From positions 1 through 64,000 of the forward strand of contig NZ_JAODBG010000093.1 of assembly GCF_025463825.1 (NCBI RefSeq): a DNA stretch of 64,000 bases, given 5' to 3'. The notes below the pieces were generated by a model. The model made no database searches, had not been told where the DNA came from, and saw only the letters and a list, made by a program, of their open reading frames with translations. The position numbers and the translations under genes are program-made. Numbering within the stretch: position 1 is the first letter of the stretch; each line of letters opens with the position of its first letter. Positions 17,296 through 25,710 of the stretch are shown piece by piece. This DNA comes from Cryobacterium sp. Its GTDB lineage: Bacteria > Actinomycetota > Actinomycetes > Actinomycetales > Microbacteriaceae.

Positions 17296-17517
17296 TTACG
17301 GCTTGGACAGCTCTTCGATGGTGTCCTCGGCGTCGCCGAGGGCGGCGTGCAGCTCGGCCTCCCGCTTGCGGTAGCCCTCGGAGATGGCCTCACCGAACTC
17401 GCGGGTCTTGGCGTCCAGGTCGGTGAAGAAGCGCTTGCCCTGCTGGGTCTTATTGACCTCGTGGGCGACGACGAAGCCGATACCGACGCCGACGAGCAAC
17501 CAGATGAAGTTCTTCAT
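17296..17517 (-). CDS. Small membrane protein upstream of alaS
   Basis: 73 aa: an N-terminal membrane helix (FIWLLVGVGIGFVVAHEV) followed by a charged amphipathic helical region ending ELSKP. The layout resembles a conserved small protein found between DUF948 and alaS in Microbacteriaceae. Function unknown; it may act with the DUF948 protein next door at the membrane. ATG start with GGGAGAAAATGCC context is reasonable. Confidence 0.75.
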   Translation of the reverse strand: MKNFIWLLVGVGIGFVVAHEVNKTQQGKRFFTDLDAKTREFGEAISEGYRKREAELHAALGDAEDTIEELSKP

Positions 17518-17617
17518 GGCATTTTCTCCCTGTGTTGTGGATGTGGTGACCGACGGCCGGAGGCTGGCTGGTGTATGCGGGCGCGGCCCGGACGGTCAGG
17601 GTTTCAAGCGTAGTGGA

Positions 17618-17983
17618 CTACTTCTTGCCTCGGCGGGGTCGGGAGGCCGTGAGCGCGGCACGCACGGCGGCGGAGAACCCGGCCAGCTTGATCAGGGGTC
17701 CGCCGACGGTGGCGGCGAAGAGTGCGACCATGGCCGACACGTTCCCGGTCAGCTCGGCCACGTTGGTGGTGATGGTATCCAGGGTTGCCAGCTGATGGTT
17801 CGTCTGTGCGAGCGTGCTGGTCGTTTCCTCCAGGAGCGGCGTCACATTGGAACTCAGGTCGCGGATCGCCAGGGTCGTCTCATCGAAGACGCGGCCCAGC
17901 TTGATCAGCGGGATGGCGAGGAATGCCACGAGGATCGCGAACACTCCCGCGGCAATCAGGCCGGCAATATCTCCACCAGTCAT
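17618..17983 (-). CDS. DUF948 domain-containing membrane protein
   Basis: 121 aa. One N-terminal membrane helix (IAGLIAAGVFAILVAFLAIP) is followed by a long amphipathic helix with heptad-like spacing (LSSNVTPLLEETTSTLAQTN and following) and a basic tail RPRRGKK. DUF948 proteins resemble general-stress protein YtxG of Bacillus; exact role unknown. It lies between rpsD and alaS in the expected actinobacterial order. Confidence 0.88.
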   Translation of the reverse strand: MTGGDIAGLIAAGVFAILVAFLAIPLIKLGRVFDETTLAIRDLSSNVTPLLEETTSTLAQTNHQLATLDTITTNVAELTGNVSAMVALFAATVGGPLIKLAGFSAAVRAALTASRPRRGKK

Positions 17984-18045
17984 AGGACACCATCCATCTC
18001 AGGTCGACCGATCTCGGGCACCGAACATGCGCACAGAACGCAAAA

Positions 18046-18071
18046 GGGCGGATCACGTAGGTGATCCGCCC
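18046..18071 (-). terminator. Rho-independent terminator of rpsD
   Basis: An 11-bp perfect stem (18046-18056 with 18061-18071) has a 4-nt loop, and on the minus strand is followed directly by TTTT. It lies 46 nt beyond the rpsD stop, in the right orientation to end the rpsD transcript before the DUF948 gene. Confidence 0.88.
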
Positions 18072-18116
18072 TCCAGCGTAGTTCAGTTCCGGTGCGGCTG
18101 GCCGCCCGGACGGTGA

Positions 18117-18746
18117 CTAGCGTGCTGCGTAGTACTCAACGACGAGCTGGACTTCACAGGTCACGGGGATCTCGATGCGCTTCGGAGCGCGCACGAGGCG
18201 GGCCTGGAGCTTGTCGAGCTCGACCTCGAGGTACGGCGGGAGCTTGGGCAGCAGGTCGACGTGACCGCCGGCCGCGGCAACCTGGAAGGGCTCGGTGCCC
18301 TCGCTCTTGGCCTTGACGTGGATGAGCTGGCCCGGCTTCACGCGGAAGGAGGGACGGTCGACGAGCTGGCCGTCGACGAGGATGTGGCGGTGCACAACCA
18401 TCTGACGGGCCTGGGCGGTGGTGCGGGCGATGGCCGAGCGCACGAGGAGGGCGTCGAGACGGGTCTCGAGGATCTCAACCAGGTTCTCACCGGTCAGTCC
18501 CTGGCGACGGCGCGCTTCTTCGAAGGCGATCTTGAGCTGGGCTTCGCGGATGCCGTACTGGGCGCGTAAGCGCTGCTTCTCGCGCAGACGCACGGCGTAG
18601 TCCGAATCGGTCTTGCGCTTGGTGCGGCCGTGCTCGCCCGGAGCGTAGGGACGCTTCTCGAGGTACTTGGCGGCCTTCGGGGTGAGGGCGATGCCCAGGG
18701 CCCGCGAGAGGCGGGTCTTGCTGCGGGTGCGTGACTTGGTAGACAC
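18117..18746 (-). CDS. rpsD: 30S ribosomal protein S4
   Basis: 209 aa. It binds 16S rRNA early in 30S assembly and can repress its own translation in several bacteria. The sequence begins STKSRTRSKTRLSRALG and contains the S4 RNA-binding domain (RLDALLVRSAIARTTAQARQ, then VDGQLVDRPSFRVKPGQLIH). GTG at 18746 with AAAGGA upstream is the start; the 46-codon extension to 18884 lies in the leader. It is a stand-alone gene with a 200-nt leader and its own terminator, as usual in actinobacteria. Confidence 0.97.
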   Translation of the reverse strand: MSTKSRTRSKTRLSRALGIALTPKAAKYLEKRPYAPGEHGRTKRKTDSDYAVRLREKQRLRAQYGIREAQLKIAFEEARRRQGLTGENLVEILETRLDALLVRSAIARTTAQARQMVVHRHILVDGQLVDRPSFRVKPGQLIHVKAKSEGTEPFQVAAAGGHVDLLPKLPPYLEVELDKLQARLVRAPKRIEIPVTCEVQLVVEYYAAR

Positions 18747-18949
18747 AGTGTCCTTTCGGATGGAATTGGAAAATGGATACCGAGGCGGATCGGGCGAACC
18801 TGGTGAAGGGCAAGCCGGAGCGTCTCGGGAGATCAGAGGGGTGGGTGCCACGGGCCGCCCGGCTACAGGGCGAATCCACTCCAACGGTGGTGTCGCGACG
18901 CAGCCGCATGACGAAACCAGTTGTAGGCGAGGTCAAGGTTAGCACGTGT

Positions 18950-20287
18950 CTACTGACCCCGGATGATTTTGCGCAGCTTGGCCAGGCGCGCTGAAACATC
19001 GCGTTCGTTGCCGTGTTCGGTCGGTTGGTAATACTGCGTGCGGCGGAGTTCGGTGGGCAGGTAGTCCTGTTGCAGCACGCCGAGCGCGTCGTCGTGCGGG
19101 TACTTGTAGCCCTTGCCGTGCCCCAGTCGCTTCGCGCCCGGATAATGCGCGTCGCGCAGGTGCTTGGGCACCCGGCCGGTGTTGCCGTTGCGCACGTCGG
19201 CGATGGCGGCGTCCAGGGCCATATAGGCGGCGTTGGACTTCGGGGCGCAGGCGAGGTGCACCACGGCCTGCGCCAGCGGGATGCGGCCTTCCGGCATGCC
19301 GATGTACTGCACGGCGTCGGCGGCCGCGATGGCGATGACCAGCGACTGCGGGTCGGCCATGCCGATGTCTTCCGAGGCGAGCACGATGATGCGCCGGCAG
19401 ATGAAGCGCGGGTCCTCGCCGGCTTCGATCATGCGGGCCAGGTAGTGCAGGGACGCATCCACGTCTGAGCCGCGCACCGACTTGATGAAGGCGCTGATGA
19501 CGTCGTAGTGCTCGTCACCGTTCCGGTCGTAGCGCAGCAGTGCCCGGTCGACGGCGAGCGAGACGATCTCGGTGGTGATGACGGGCTTGTCGCCCTCGAC
19601 GACCTCGGTCGTGGCGGCGGACACCGAGGCCGCCTCGAGGGCCGTCAGCGCCCGGCGGGCGTCCCCGGACGCGAGCCTGATGATCGCGCCGCGGGCCTCG
19701 GGGTCGAGCACGAACCTGTCGGCCAGGCCCCTGGCGTCGGTGACGGCGCGGTCCACGACGATGCCGAGGTCGTCGTCGCTGAGGGTTTCCAGGGTGAGCA
19801 GCAGCGAGCGGGACAAGAGCGGCGAGATCACCGAGAACGATGGGTTCTCGGTGGTGGCCGCGACCAGGATGATGATGCCGTTCTCCACGCCCGGCAGCAG
19901 GGCGTCCTGCTGGGCCTTGCTGAACCGGTGGATCTCATCGAGGAAGAGCACCGTCGACAGCCCGTACAGGTCCCGGCTGGTGCGCGCCTCCTCCATCACC
20001 TGCCGCACGTCCCGCACCCCGGCGGAGACGGCGGACAATTCGACGAACCGGCGGCCGGAGCTGTGCGCGATCGTCTGCGCCAGGGTGGTCTTGCCTGTTC
20101 CGGGCGGCCCCCAGAGAATGACCGACACGGAGCCCTGCTCCCCCGACTTGTCATTGGCGAGACTCACCAGCGGCGACCCCGGGGTCAGGAGGTGGCGCTG
20201 GCCGGCGACCTCGGCCAGGCTCTTGGGGCGCATGCGCACCGCGAGCGGCGTCGCGCCGGTACGAAGGCCGGGCTGGGCAGAAGACAT
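18950..20287 (-). CDS. rarA: Replication-associated recombination protein A (AAA+ ATPase)
   Basis: 445 aa. RarA/MgsA acts at stalled replication forks. Visible: RMRPKSLAEVAGQRHLL, Walker A in WGPPGTGKTTLAQ, Walker B/DEIH in VLFLDEIHRFSKAQQD, sensor 1 AATTENPSFSV, and the C-terminal MgsA domain (GSDVDASLHYLARMIEAGED, PQSLVIAIAAADAVQYIGMP). ATG at 20287 (MSSAQPGLRTG) is chosen over an upstream extension. It is divergent from the cyclophilin gene. Confidence 0.95.
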   Translation of the reverse strand: MSSAQPGLRTGATPLAVRMRPKSLAEVAGQRHLLTPGSPLVSLANDKSGEQGSVSVILWGPPGTGKTTLAQTIAHSSGRRFVELSAVSAGVRDVRQVMEEARTSRDLYGLSTVLFLDEIHRFSKAQQDALLPGVENGIIILVAATTENPSFSVISPLLSRSLLLTLETLSDDDLGIVVDRAVTDARGLADRFVLDPEARGAIIRLASGDARRALTALEAASVSAATTEVVEGDKPVITTEIVSLAVDRALLRYDRNGDEHYDVISAFIKSVRGSDVDASLHYLARMIEAGEDPRFICRRIIVLASEDIGMADPQSLVIAIAAADAVQYIGMPEGRIPLAQAVVHLACAPKSNAAYMALDAAIADVRNGNTGRVPKHLRDAHYPGAKRLGHGKGYKYPHDDALGVLQQDYLPTELRRTQYYQPTEHGNERDVSARLAKLRKIIRGQ

Positions 20288-20472
20288 GGCTCCAGCGTAG
20301 TTTGTGCCGCCGACAGCCCGATCCCGCGCCGGTCGGGCGGCGCAGGCCACCGTGGACAGGAAACCGACACCGGTTTTCGCCGCCGGCCACGGGTGCGTAG
20401 AGTTGCGGTTGTTCCGGGCCGTCGACGCCCGGATGCCTATCTACCGCCGCAGGCGGCACCTGGAGGATTTCC

Positions 20473-21285
20473 GTGGCACCGAGCAGCAAACAGGAACGCG
20501 AAGCCCGCGAAGCACGAGGCCGCGTTCGCGCGTTCCAGGCCCGCAAGGCCGTGAACGAGCACCAGCAGAAGCGCCGGGTGCGCGACAACATCATCGCCGG
20601 CGCGGCGCTGCTGGTCGTTCTCGTGCTGCTGGTGGGCGCGCAGCTGTTCTACTTCAACGGCGGCCCGGGCACCCCCTCGCCCGAAGCCGCGGCCACGGCA
20701 ACCCCGACACCGACTCCCACGGCGGGCACGGTCACGCCGACCGCTGGCGCGAACGCCGGCGAGGTGCCCTCCAGTGAGCTCGCCGAGGGCCGCACCTGGA
20801 CCGGAACGCTGACCCTCAACGACATCCCGTTGGGTGTTGCACTGGATGGCGCGCTCGCGCCCCAGGCCGTGTCGTCAACGATCAGCCTCGCGCAATCCGG
20901 CTTCTACGACGGGGTCAGCTGCCACCGGCTCACCAACGGCGGCTTCTCCGTGCTGCAGTGCGGCGACCCGGCCGGCGACGGAACCGGCGGCCCGAATTAC
21001 TTCTACGGCCCGGTGGAGAACGCCCCGGCCGACGACCTCTACCCGGCCGGCACCATCGCCATGGCCAGGTCCGACGACGGTTACAGCCACGGCAGCCAAT
21101 TCTTCATCGTCTACGACGACACCACCATTCCGGCCGGCGAGGCCGGCGGGTACACGGTGATCGGCACGGTCACCAGTGGACTGGACGAGCTCGAGGCGGG
21201 CATCGTCGACGCCGGTATCGCCGACGGCAGCACAGACGGCGCACCGACGGTCCCCACCACGATCACCGCATTCACGCTCCAGTAA
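20473..21285 (+). CDS. Membrane-anchored cyclophilin-type peptidyl-prolyl isomerase
   Basis: 270 aa. A charged cytosolic N-terminus (about 1-35) precedes a membrane helix (NIIAGAALLVVLVLLVGAQL), a Pro/Thr/Ala linker and a cyclophilin domain (about 110-270) with FYDGVSCHRLTNGGF, GTIAMARSDDGYSHGSQFFI and GYTVIGTVTSG. It likely helps folding of exported proteins on the outer face. GTG at 20473 has GGAGG eight bases upstream. Cyclophilins near rel and rarA are usual in actinobacteria. Confidence 0.92.
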   Translation: MAPSSKQEREAREARGRVRAFQARKAVNEHQQKRRVRDNIIAGAALLVVLVLLVGAQLFYFNGGPGTPSPEAAATATPTPTPTAGTVTPTAGANAGEVPSSELAEGRTWTGTLTLNDIPLGVALDGALAPQAVSSTISLAQSGFYDGVSCHRLTNGGFSVLQCGDPAGDGTGGPNYFYGPVENAPADDLYPAGTIAMARSDDGYSHGSQFFIVYDDTTIPAGEAGGYTVIGTVTSGLDELEAGIVDAGIADGSTDGAPTVPTTITAFTLQ

Positions 21286-21338
21286 CCCGTCCTGCGATAA
21301 CAGTTCGGTCGATTCCGCCGACCGACGCGCACGCTTGC

Positions 21339-21386
21339 AATAGGCTTGTGCGGGTATTGGCTTGTGTCAGTACTGGCTTGTCCAGG
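21339..21386 (+). repeat. Three 16-bp direct repeats with GGCTTGT core
   Basis: GGCTTGT recurs at 21343, 21359 and 21375, an exact 16-bp period. The bases before it are similar in repeats two and three (TATT and TACT). The array ends 61 nt before the start of the DUF349 gene, so it could be an operator or a leader RNA element. No known motif is recognised. Confidence 0.6.
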
Positions 21387-21447
21387 GATTCACCCGCTGC
21401 GGGTATCAACGCCGCGGGGAATCAACCAAATCATTAAGGTGAGGCTC

Positions 21448-22680
21448 TTGACTACGACAGATCAGCAACCATGGGGTCGCGTAGACGAATCCGGCACTGT
21501 CTACGTGCGCGAAGCCGACGGGGAACGCGCCGTCGGCCAGTACCCGGATGCGACCCCGGAGGAGGCACTGGCCTACTTCGAGCGTAAATATGTCGAGCTG
21601 AACGGGCAGGTCACCCTGCTCGAGCAGCGCGCGAAGGGTGGTGCTCCCGCTGCGGACATCGCCAAGTCGGTCGCGAACCTCTCCAAGTCGGTTGCTTCGG
21701 CGAACGCGGTCGGCAACCTCGCCGCCCTCGCCGAACGCCTCGGCGCGCTGGGTGGCACCGTCTCCGAGCTCACCGAGCAGCAGAGCGTAGAAGCCAAGGC
21801 GGCCGGTGCTGCCGCCGTCGCCGAACGTGCCGGGATCGTCGAAGAGGCCGAACGCCTCGCCGCCGAAGACCCCGCCAAAACGCAGTGGAAGCAGACCAGC
21901 GCTGCCCTCGACGCGCTCTTCGCCAAGTGGCAGGCCCACCAACACGACGCTCCGCGGATCCCCAAGGGTGAAGCCAACGAGCTGTGGAAGCGATTCCGCG
22001 CCGCCCGCACCACCATCGAGCAGAACCGCAAGGCGTTCTTCGCCGAGCTGGACAGCGCCCACAAGGACGTCCGCAACCGCAAGCAGCAGCTCATCGAGAA
22101 GGCCGAAGCCCTCGCGCCGCAGGGTGCGGACGGCATCCCCGCCTATCGCAATCTGCTCGAGGACTGGAAGGCCGCCGGCCGCTCCGGCAAGAAGCAGGAC
22201 GACGCCATGTGGGCGAAGTTCAAGGCTGCCGGTGACGTGCTCTACTCGGTCAAGAGTGAGATCGACGCCCAGGACAACGAAGAGTTCGCCGGTAACCTCG
22301 TGGTCAAGCTCGATCTGCTCACCGAGGCCGAATCGCTGCTCACCGAGACCGACCGGGTCAAGGCGCGCGAGCAGCTCAGCTCCATCCAGCGCCGCTGGGA
22401 CGCCGCAGGAAAGGTCCCCCGCGACCAGGTCAAGCCGGTCGAGGAGCGTATGCGCAAGGTGGAAGCCGCCGTCCGCAAGCTCGACGACGACCACTGGAAG
22501 CGCAACAACCCCGAGACCAAGGCGCGCGCAGAGGGCCTCGCCGGCCAGCTGCACGATGCGATCGCCAAGCTGGAGGCCGAACTGGCCGCCGCGGAGGCGA
22601 CCAAGGACGCCCGCAAGATCAAGGACGCCACCGAGGCGCTCGAGACCCGCAAGGCGTGGCTGAAGGCCATCGGCCAGTAA
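21448..22680 (+). CDS. DUF349 domain-containing protein
   Basis: 410 aa, mostly alpha-helical and highly charged. An N-terminal segment (WGRVDESGTVYVREADGERA) leads into repeated DUF349 helical bundles, seen as W-x-A/F repeats: QTSAALDALFAKWQAHQ, ELWKRFRAARTTIEQNRKAF, DDAMWAKFKAAGDVLYSVK. DUF349 proteins are common in actinobacteria and their function is not established. TTG at 21448 with AAGG upstream is chosen because homology begins there; the 34 upstream codons overlap the direct-repeat region. Confidence 0.9.
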   Translation: MTTTDQQPWGRVDESGTVYVREADGERAVGQYPDATPEEALAYFERKYVELNGQVTLLEQRAKGGAPAADIAKSVANLSKSVASANAVGNLAALAERLGALGGTVSELTEQQSVEAKAAGAAAVAERAGIVEEAERLAAEDPAKTQWKQTSAALDALFAKWQAHQHDAPRIPKGEANELWKRFRAARTTIEQNRKAFFAELDSAHKDVRNRKQQLIEKAEALAPQGADGIPAYRNLLEDWKAAGRSGKKQDDAMWAKFKAAGDVLYSVKSEIDAQDNEEFAGNLVVKLDLLTEAESLLTETDRVKAREQLSSIQRRWDAAGKVPRDQVKPVEERMRKVEAAVRKLDDDHWKRNNPETKARAEGLAGQLHDAIAKLEAELAAAEATKDARKIKDATEALETRKAWLKAIGQ

Positions 22681-22715
22681 CGCTCGGACCTTCACCGAGG
22701 CCCGGTTGTCCACAG

Positions 22716-22757
22716 AACGGGACCGACGAATCCATCCACAGATTCGCCGGTCCCGTT
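22716..22757 (+). terminator. Hairpin terminator after the DUF349 gene
   Basis: 17-nt arms (22716-22732 and 22741-22757) pair with a single mismatch around an 8-nt loop. TTTCTC follows immediately on the + strand. It lies 36 nt after the DUF349 stop and before the next start at 22792. Confidence 0.75.
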
Positions 22758-22791
22758 TCTCGTGCTGCCGGTTATCCGGCACGCTGGTGCG

Positions 22792-23490
22792 ATGACTCCC
22801 CTGGTGCCCGCTGCGCTGACCGAAGCCGACCTGCCGCTGGCCGAGCTGGTCTGTGCCCGCCTCGATGGGGAGCTCTTCGCGCTGGCCGGTTCCTGGTGTC
22901 CGGTCGATGCCCCGGACGGGCCGGTCACCCGGGCCGGCGCGATCCAACGGTCCGCACCCCGCCGCGCTGCCGCCGAACGGCTCACTGCGGCCTGGATCTT
23001 CGGCCTGGCGGCTGAACCGGCGGAGCACCAGTTCTGTGTGGACGTGGGCGCTCGAACCGGCAACCGCCCCGGTGCCGGAGCGCAGCTGCGTGAGGTGCGG
23101 CTCGGCAGCGCCGACACGGTCCGGTTGGGCCGCCTGCTGGTGACCACTCCCCTGCGCACCGCCATCGACCTGGCCCGGTGGGGGCCCGCACCCGGCCACC
23201 GTGCCGACACCGTCCTGATCGCCGCGTTGCTGGCGCGGGCGGGGATCGACTCTGGCGAACCGGTCCTGGCGGGTCGGCGCGGAATGTCGTTCAGCCGGAT
23301 TGCCGCCGCGCAGCTGGCCGCCGCCGCGCGGTTGAATCACCCGGCCCGGTTGCCCGCCGGCTCAGCCGTCGCTGACTCGGTACACGTCGTAGACGGCGTC
23401 GATCCGGCGCACGGCGTTCAGCACCCGGTCGAGGTGGGTGGTGTCCCCCATCTCGAACACGAACCGGCTGATCGCCAGGCGGTCGCTTGA
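22792..23490 (+). CDS. Hypothetical protein (possibly AbiEi-like) running antisense into rel
   Basis: 232 aa from ATG 22792. The conserved-looking part (about residues 1-185) includes [40 protein letters not shown] and LLVTTPLRTAIDLARWG. The last pattern recalls AbiEi-type antitoxin/DUF559-neighbour proteins often met in Microbacteriaceae, but assignment is weak. The last 43 codons overlap the 3' end of rel on the other strand by 129 nt and look like read-through, so the native stop has probably been lost. No adjacent toxin gene is seen. Confidence 0.6.
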   Translation: MTPLVPAALTEADLPLAELVCARLDGELFALAGSWCPVDAPDGPVTRAGAIQRSAPRRAAAERLTAAWIFGLAAEPAEHQFCVDVGARTGNRPGAGAQLREVRLGSADTVRLGRLLVTTPLRTAIDLARWGPAPGHRADTVLIAALLARAGIDSGEPVLAGRRGMSFSRIAAAQLAAAARLNHPARLPAGSAVADSVHVVDGVDPAHGVQHPVEVGGVPHLEHEPADRQAVA

Positions 23491-25614
23491 CGTGTGCACC
23501 GTGGCCGACAGGATGTTGACGTGGTGCTCGGAGAGCACCCTGGTGACGTCGGAGAGCAGTCCCGAGCGGTCCAGCGCCTCGATCTGGATCTGCACCAGGA
23601 ACAGGCTCTTGGAGGTCGGCGCCCAGTCGACATCGATCATCCGCTCCGGTTCCTTGAGCAGTTCCTGCACGTTGTGACAGTCGAATTGGTGCACGGAGAC
23701 GCCGGACCCGCGGGTGATGAAGCCCACGATCTTGTCACCGGGAACGGGAGTGCAGCAGCGGGCCAGCTTGACGAGGATGTCGGGGGCACCGCGCACCAGG
23801 ATGCCGGAGTCGTTGTTGCGGAGCGTCTGGGTGCGCCCGTTCGGGGTGAACGGCAGGTCGGTGGCGTCGCTCTCCTCCACGCTCTGCAGGGTTGCGACCA
23901 CTTTCTCCAGAACCGACTGGGTGGAAACGTGCCCCTCGCCGACGGCGGCGTACAACGCCGACACGTCTTCGTAGCGCATGACAGCGGCCACTTCGGCGAA
24001 GGAGTCCTGGTTCATCAGCTTCTGCAACGGAAGGTTCTGCTTGCGCATCGCGCGCGCAATGGCGTCGCGGCCCTGCTCGATCGCTTCGTCTCGGCGTTCC
24101 TTGGTGAACCACTGGCGGATCTTGTTGCGCGCCCGGGGGCTCTTGACGAAGTTCAGCCAGTCCTGGCTCGGCCCGGAGTCGGGGTTCTTCGAGGTGAACA
24201 CCTCGACGACGTCACCGGTGGTGAGGGAGCTCTCCAGCGGCACCAGCCGGCCGTTCACCTTCGCCCCCATGGTGCGGTGGCCCACCTCGGTGTGCACAGC
24301 ATAGGCGAAGTCCACCGGGGTGGCGTCGGCGGGCAACCCGATCACGCGCCCCTTCGGCGTGAAGACGTAGACCTCCTTGGCGCCGATCTCGTAGCGCAGG
24401 GAGTCCAGGAACTCGTTGGGGTCGGCGGTTTCGGCCTGCCAGTCGGAGATGTGGGCGAGCCAGGCCATGTCGGTGTCGCTCTGCGGGCCGGGGCCCGAGC
24501 TCTTGCCGTTGACCTGCTCCTTGTACTTCCAGTGCGAGGCGACACCGAACTCGGCGCGCTCGTGCATCTCCTGGGTGCGGATCTGAATCTCGACGGGCCG
24601 GCCGCTCGGGCCGAGCACCGTGGTGTGCAGGGATTGGTACAGGTTGAACTTGGGGGTGGCGATGTAGTCCTTGAAACGACCGGGCAGCGGGGTCCAGCGC
24701 GCGTGGATGGCGCCCAGTACGGCGTAGCAGTCGCGCACGGAGTTCACCAGGACGCGGATGCCGACCAGGTCGTAGATCTCGTCGAACTCCCGGCCCCGCA
24801 CGACCATCTTCTGGTAGATCGAGTAGTACTGCTTGGGCCGGCCGGCCACCTTGCCGCGGATGCGCGCGGCTTTGAGGTCGTCGTTGATCGCGTCGATGAC
24901 GTACTGCACGAATTCTTCGCGCTGCGGCGTGCGCTGCTTGACCAGGCTTTCGATCTCGGCGTACAGCTTGGGATAGAGAACGCCGAAGGAGAGGTCTTCC
25001 AGTTCCCACTTGATGGTTTGGATGCCGAGCCGGTGCGCCAGCGGTGCGTAGATCTCGAGGGTTTCGGTGGCCTTGCGGATCGCGGACTCGGCGGGGACGA
25101 AACCCCAGGTGCGGGCGTTGTGCAGCCGGTCGGCGAGCTTGATGATCAGCACCCGGATGTCCTTGGACATCGCGACGATCATCTTGCGCACGGTCTCGGC
25201 CTGTGTCGAGTCGCCGTACTTGACCTTGTCGAGCTTGGTGACGCCGTCCACGAGCATGGTGATCTCGTCGCCGAAGTCGGCACGCAACGCATCCAGCGTG
25301 TAGTCGGTGTCCTCGACGGTGTCGTGCAGCAGGGCCGCGGCCACGGTCTTGGGCCCGATGCCGAGGTCGGCGAGGATCTGCGCGACCGCGACGGGGTGGG
25401 TGATGTACGGTTCGCCGCTCCGGCGCTTTTGGCCGTCGTGCGCCCGCTCTGCCGCGGTGTACGCGCGCTCGATGATCGAGAGGTCCACCTTGGGGTGGTG
25501 GGTGCGCACGGTCTTCAGCAGCGTGTCCACAGCCCCGACGGGCTGCGCCCGCGAGAAGATCCGGGGAACCAGGCGGCGCAGGGACGCGGTGGATGGCGTT
25601 GTAATCTCAGTCAT
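23362..25614 (-). CDS. rel: Bifunctional (p)ppGpp synthetase/hydrolase
   Basis: 750 aa, full-length RelA/SpoT homologue controlling the stringent response. The HD hydrolase domain has His73 and His97-Asp98 (LLHDTVEDTDY). The synthetase domain includes GRFKDYIATPKFNLYQSLHT and EIQIRTQEMHERAEFGVASH. The TGS domain (VYVFTPKGRVIGLPADATPV) and the C-terminal ACT domain (LVQIQIEALDRSGLLSDVTR) follow. Both catalytic halves look intact. It lies downstream of secF on the same strand with a gap of about 95 nt. Confidence 0.96.
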   Translation of the reverse strand: MTEITTPSTASLRRLVPRIFSRAQPVGAVDTLLKTVRTHHPKVDLSIIERAYTAAERAHDGQKRRSGEPYITHPVAVAQILADLGIGPKTVAAALLHDTVEDTDYTLDALRADFGDEITMLVDGVTKLDKVKYGDSTQAETVRKMIVAMSKDIRVLIIKLADRLHNARTWGFVPAESAIRKATETLEIYAPLAHRLGIQTIKWELEDLSFGVLYPKLYAEIESLVKQRTPQREEFVQYVIDAINDDLKAARIRGKVAGRPKQYYSIYQKMVVRGREFDEIYDLVGIRVLVNSVRDCYAVLGAIHARWTPLPGRFKDYIATPKFNLYQSLHTTVLGPSGRPVEIQIRTQEMHERAEFGVASHWKYKEQVNGKSSGPGPQSDTDMAWLAHISDWQAETADPNEFLDSLRYEIGAKEVYVFTPKGRVIGLPADATPVDFAYAVHTEVGHRTMGAKVNGRLVPLESSLTTGDVVEVFTSKNPDSGPSQDWLNFVKSPRARNKIRQWFTKERRDEAIEQGRDAIARAMRKQNLPLQKLMNQDSFAEVAAVMRYEDVSALYAAVGEGHVSTQSVLEKVVATLQSVEESDATDLPFTPNGRTQTLRNNDSGILVRGAPDILVKLARCCTPVPGDKIVGFITRGSGVSVHQFDCHNVQELLKEPERMIDVDWAPTSKSLFLVQIQIEALDRSGLLSDVTRVLSEHHVNILSATVHTSSDRLAISRFVFEMGDTTHLDRVLNAVRRIDAVYDVYRVSDG

Positions 25615-25710
25615 CTCGTTACCTCATTCCCTGGCGCCAATTATCCCTGAACTAGCGGATAAACGTGAAACCCGGGTGGCGGACCGCGTATTCCCGCGCG
25701 GAGGGGAAGC

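Noticed and set aside
17113-17296. A T-box or amino-acid leader before alaS
   Set aside because: Only a short stem (17232-17252) is seen; there is no T-box sequence or specifier structure.
22706-22740. TTGTCCACA and ATCCACA, similar to DnaA boxes
   Set aside because: Only one good match, located in a terminator region far from dnaA or dnaN; no cluster and no AT-rich element, so not an origin.
23494-25650. A 718-codon open frame antisense to rel
   Set aside because: Composition is typical of a shadow (Val/Gly/His/Asp-rich, no domain), and rel is fully conserved on the other strand.
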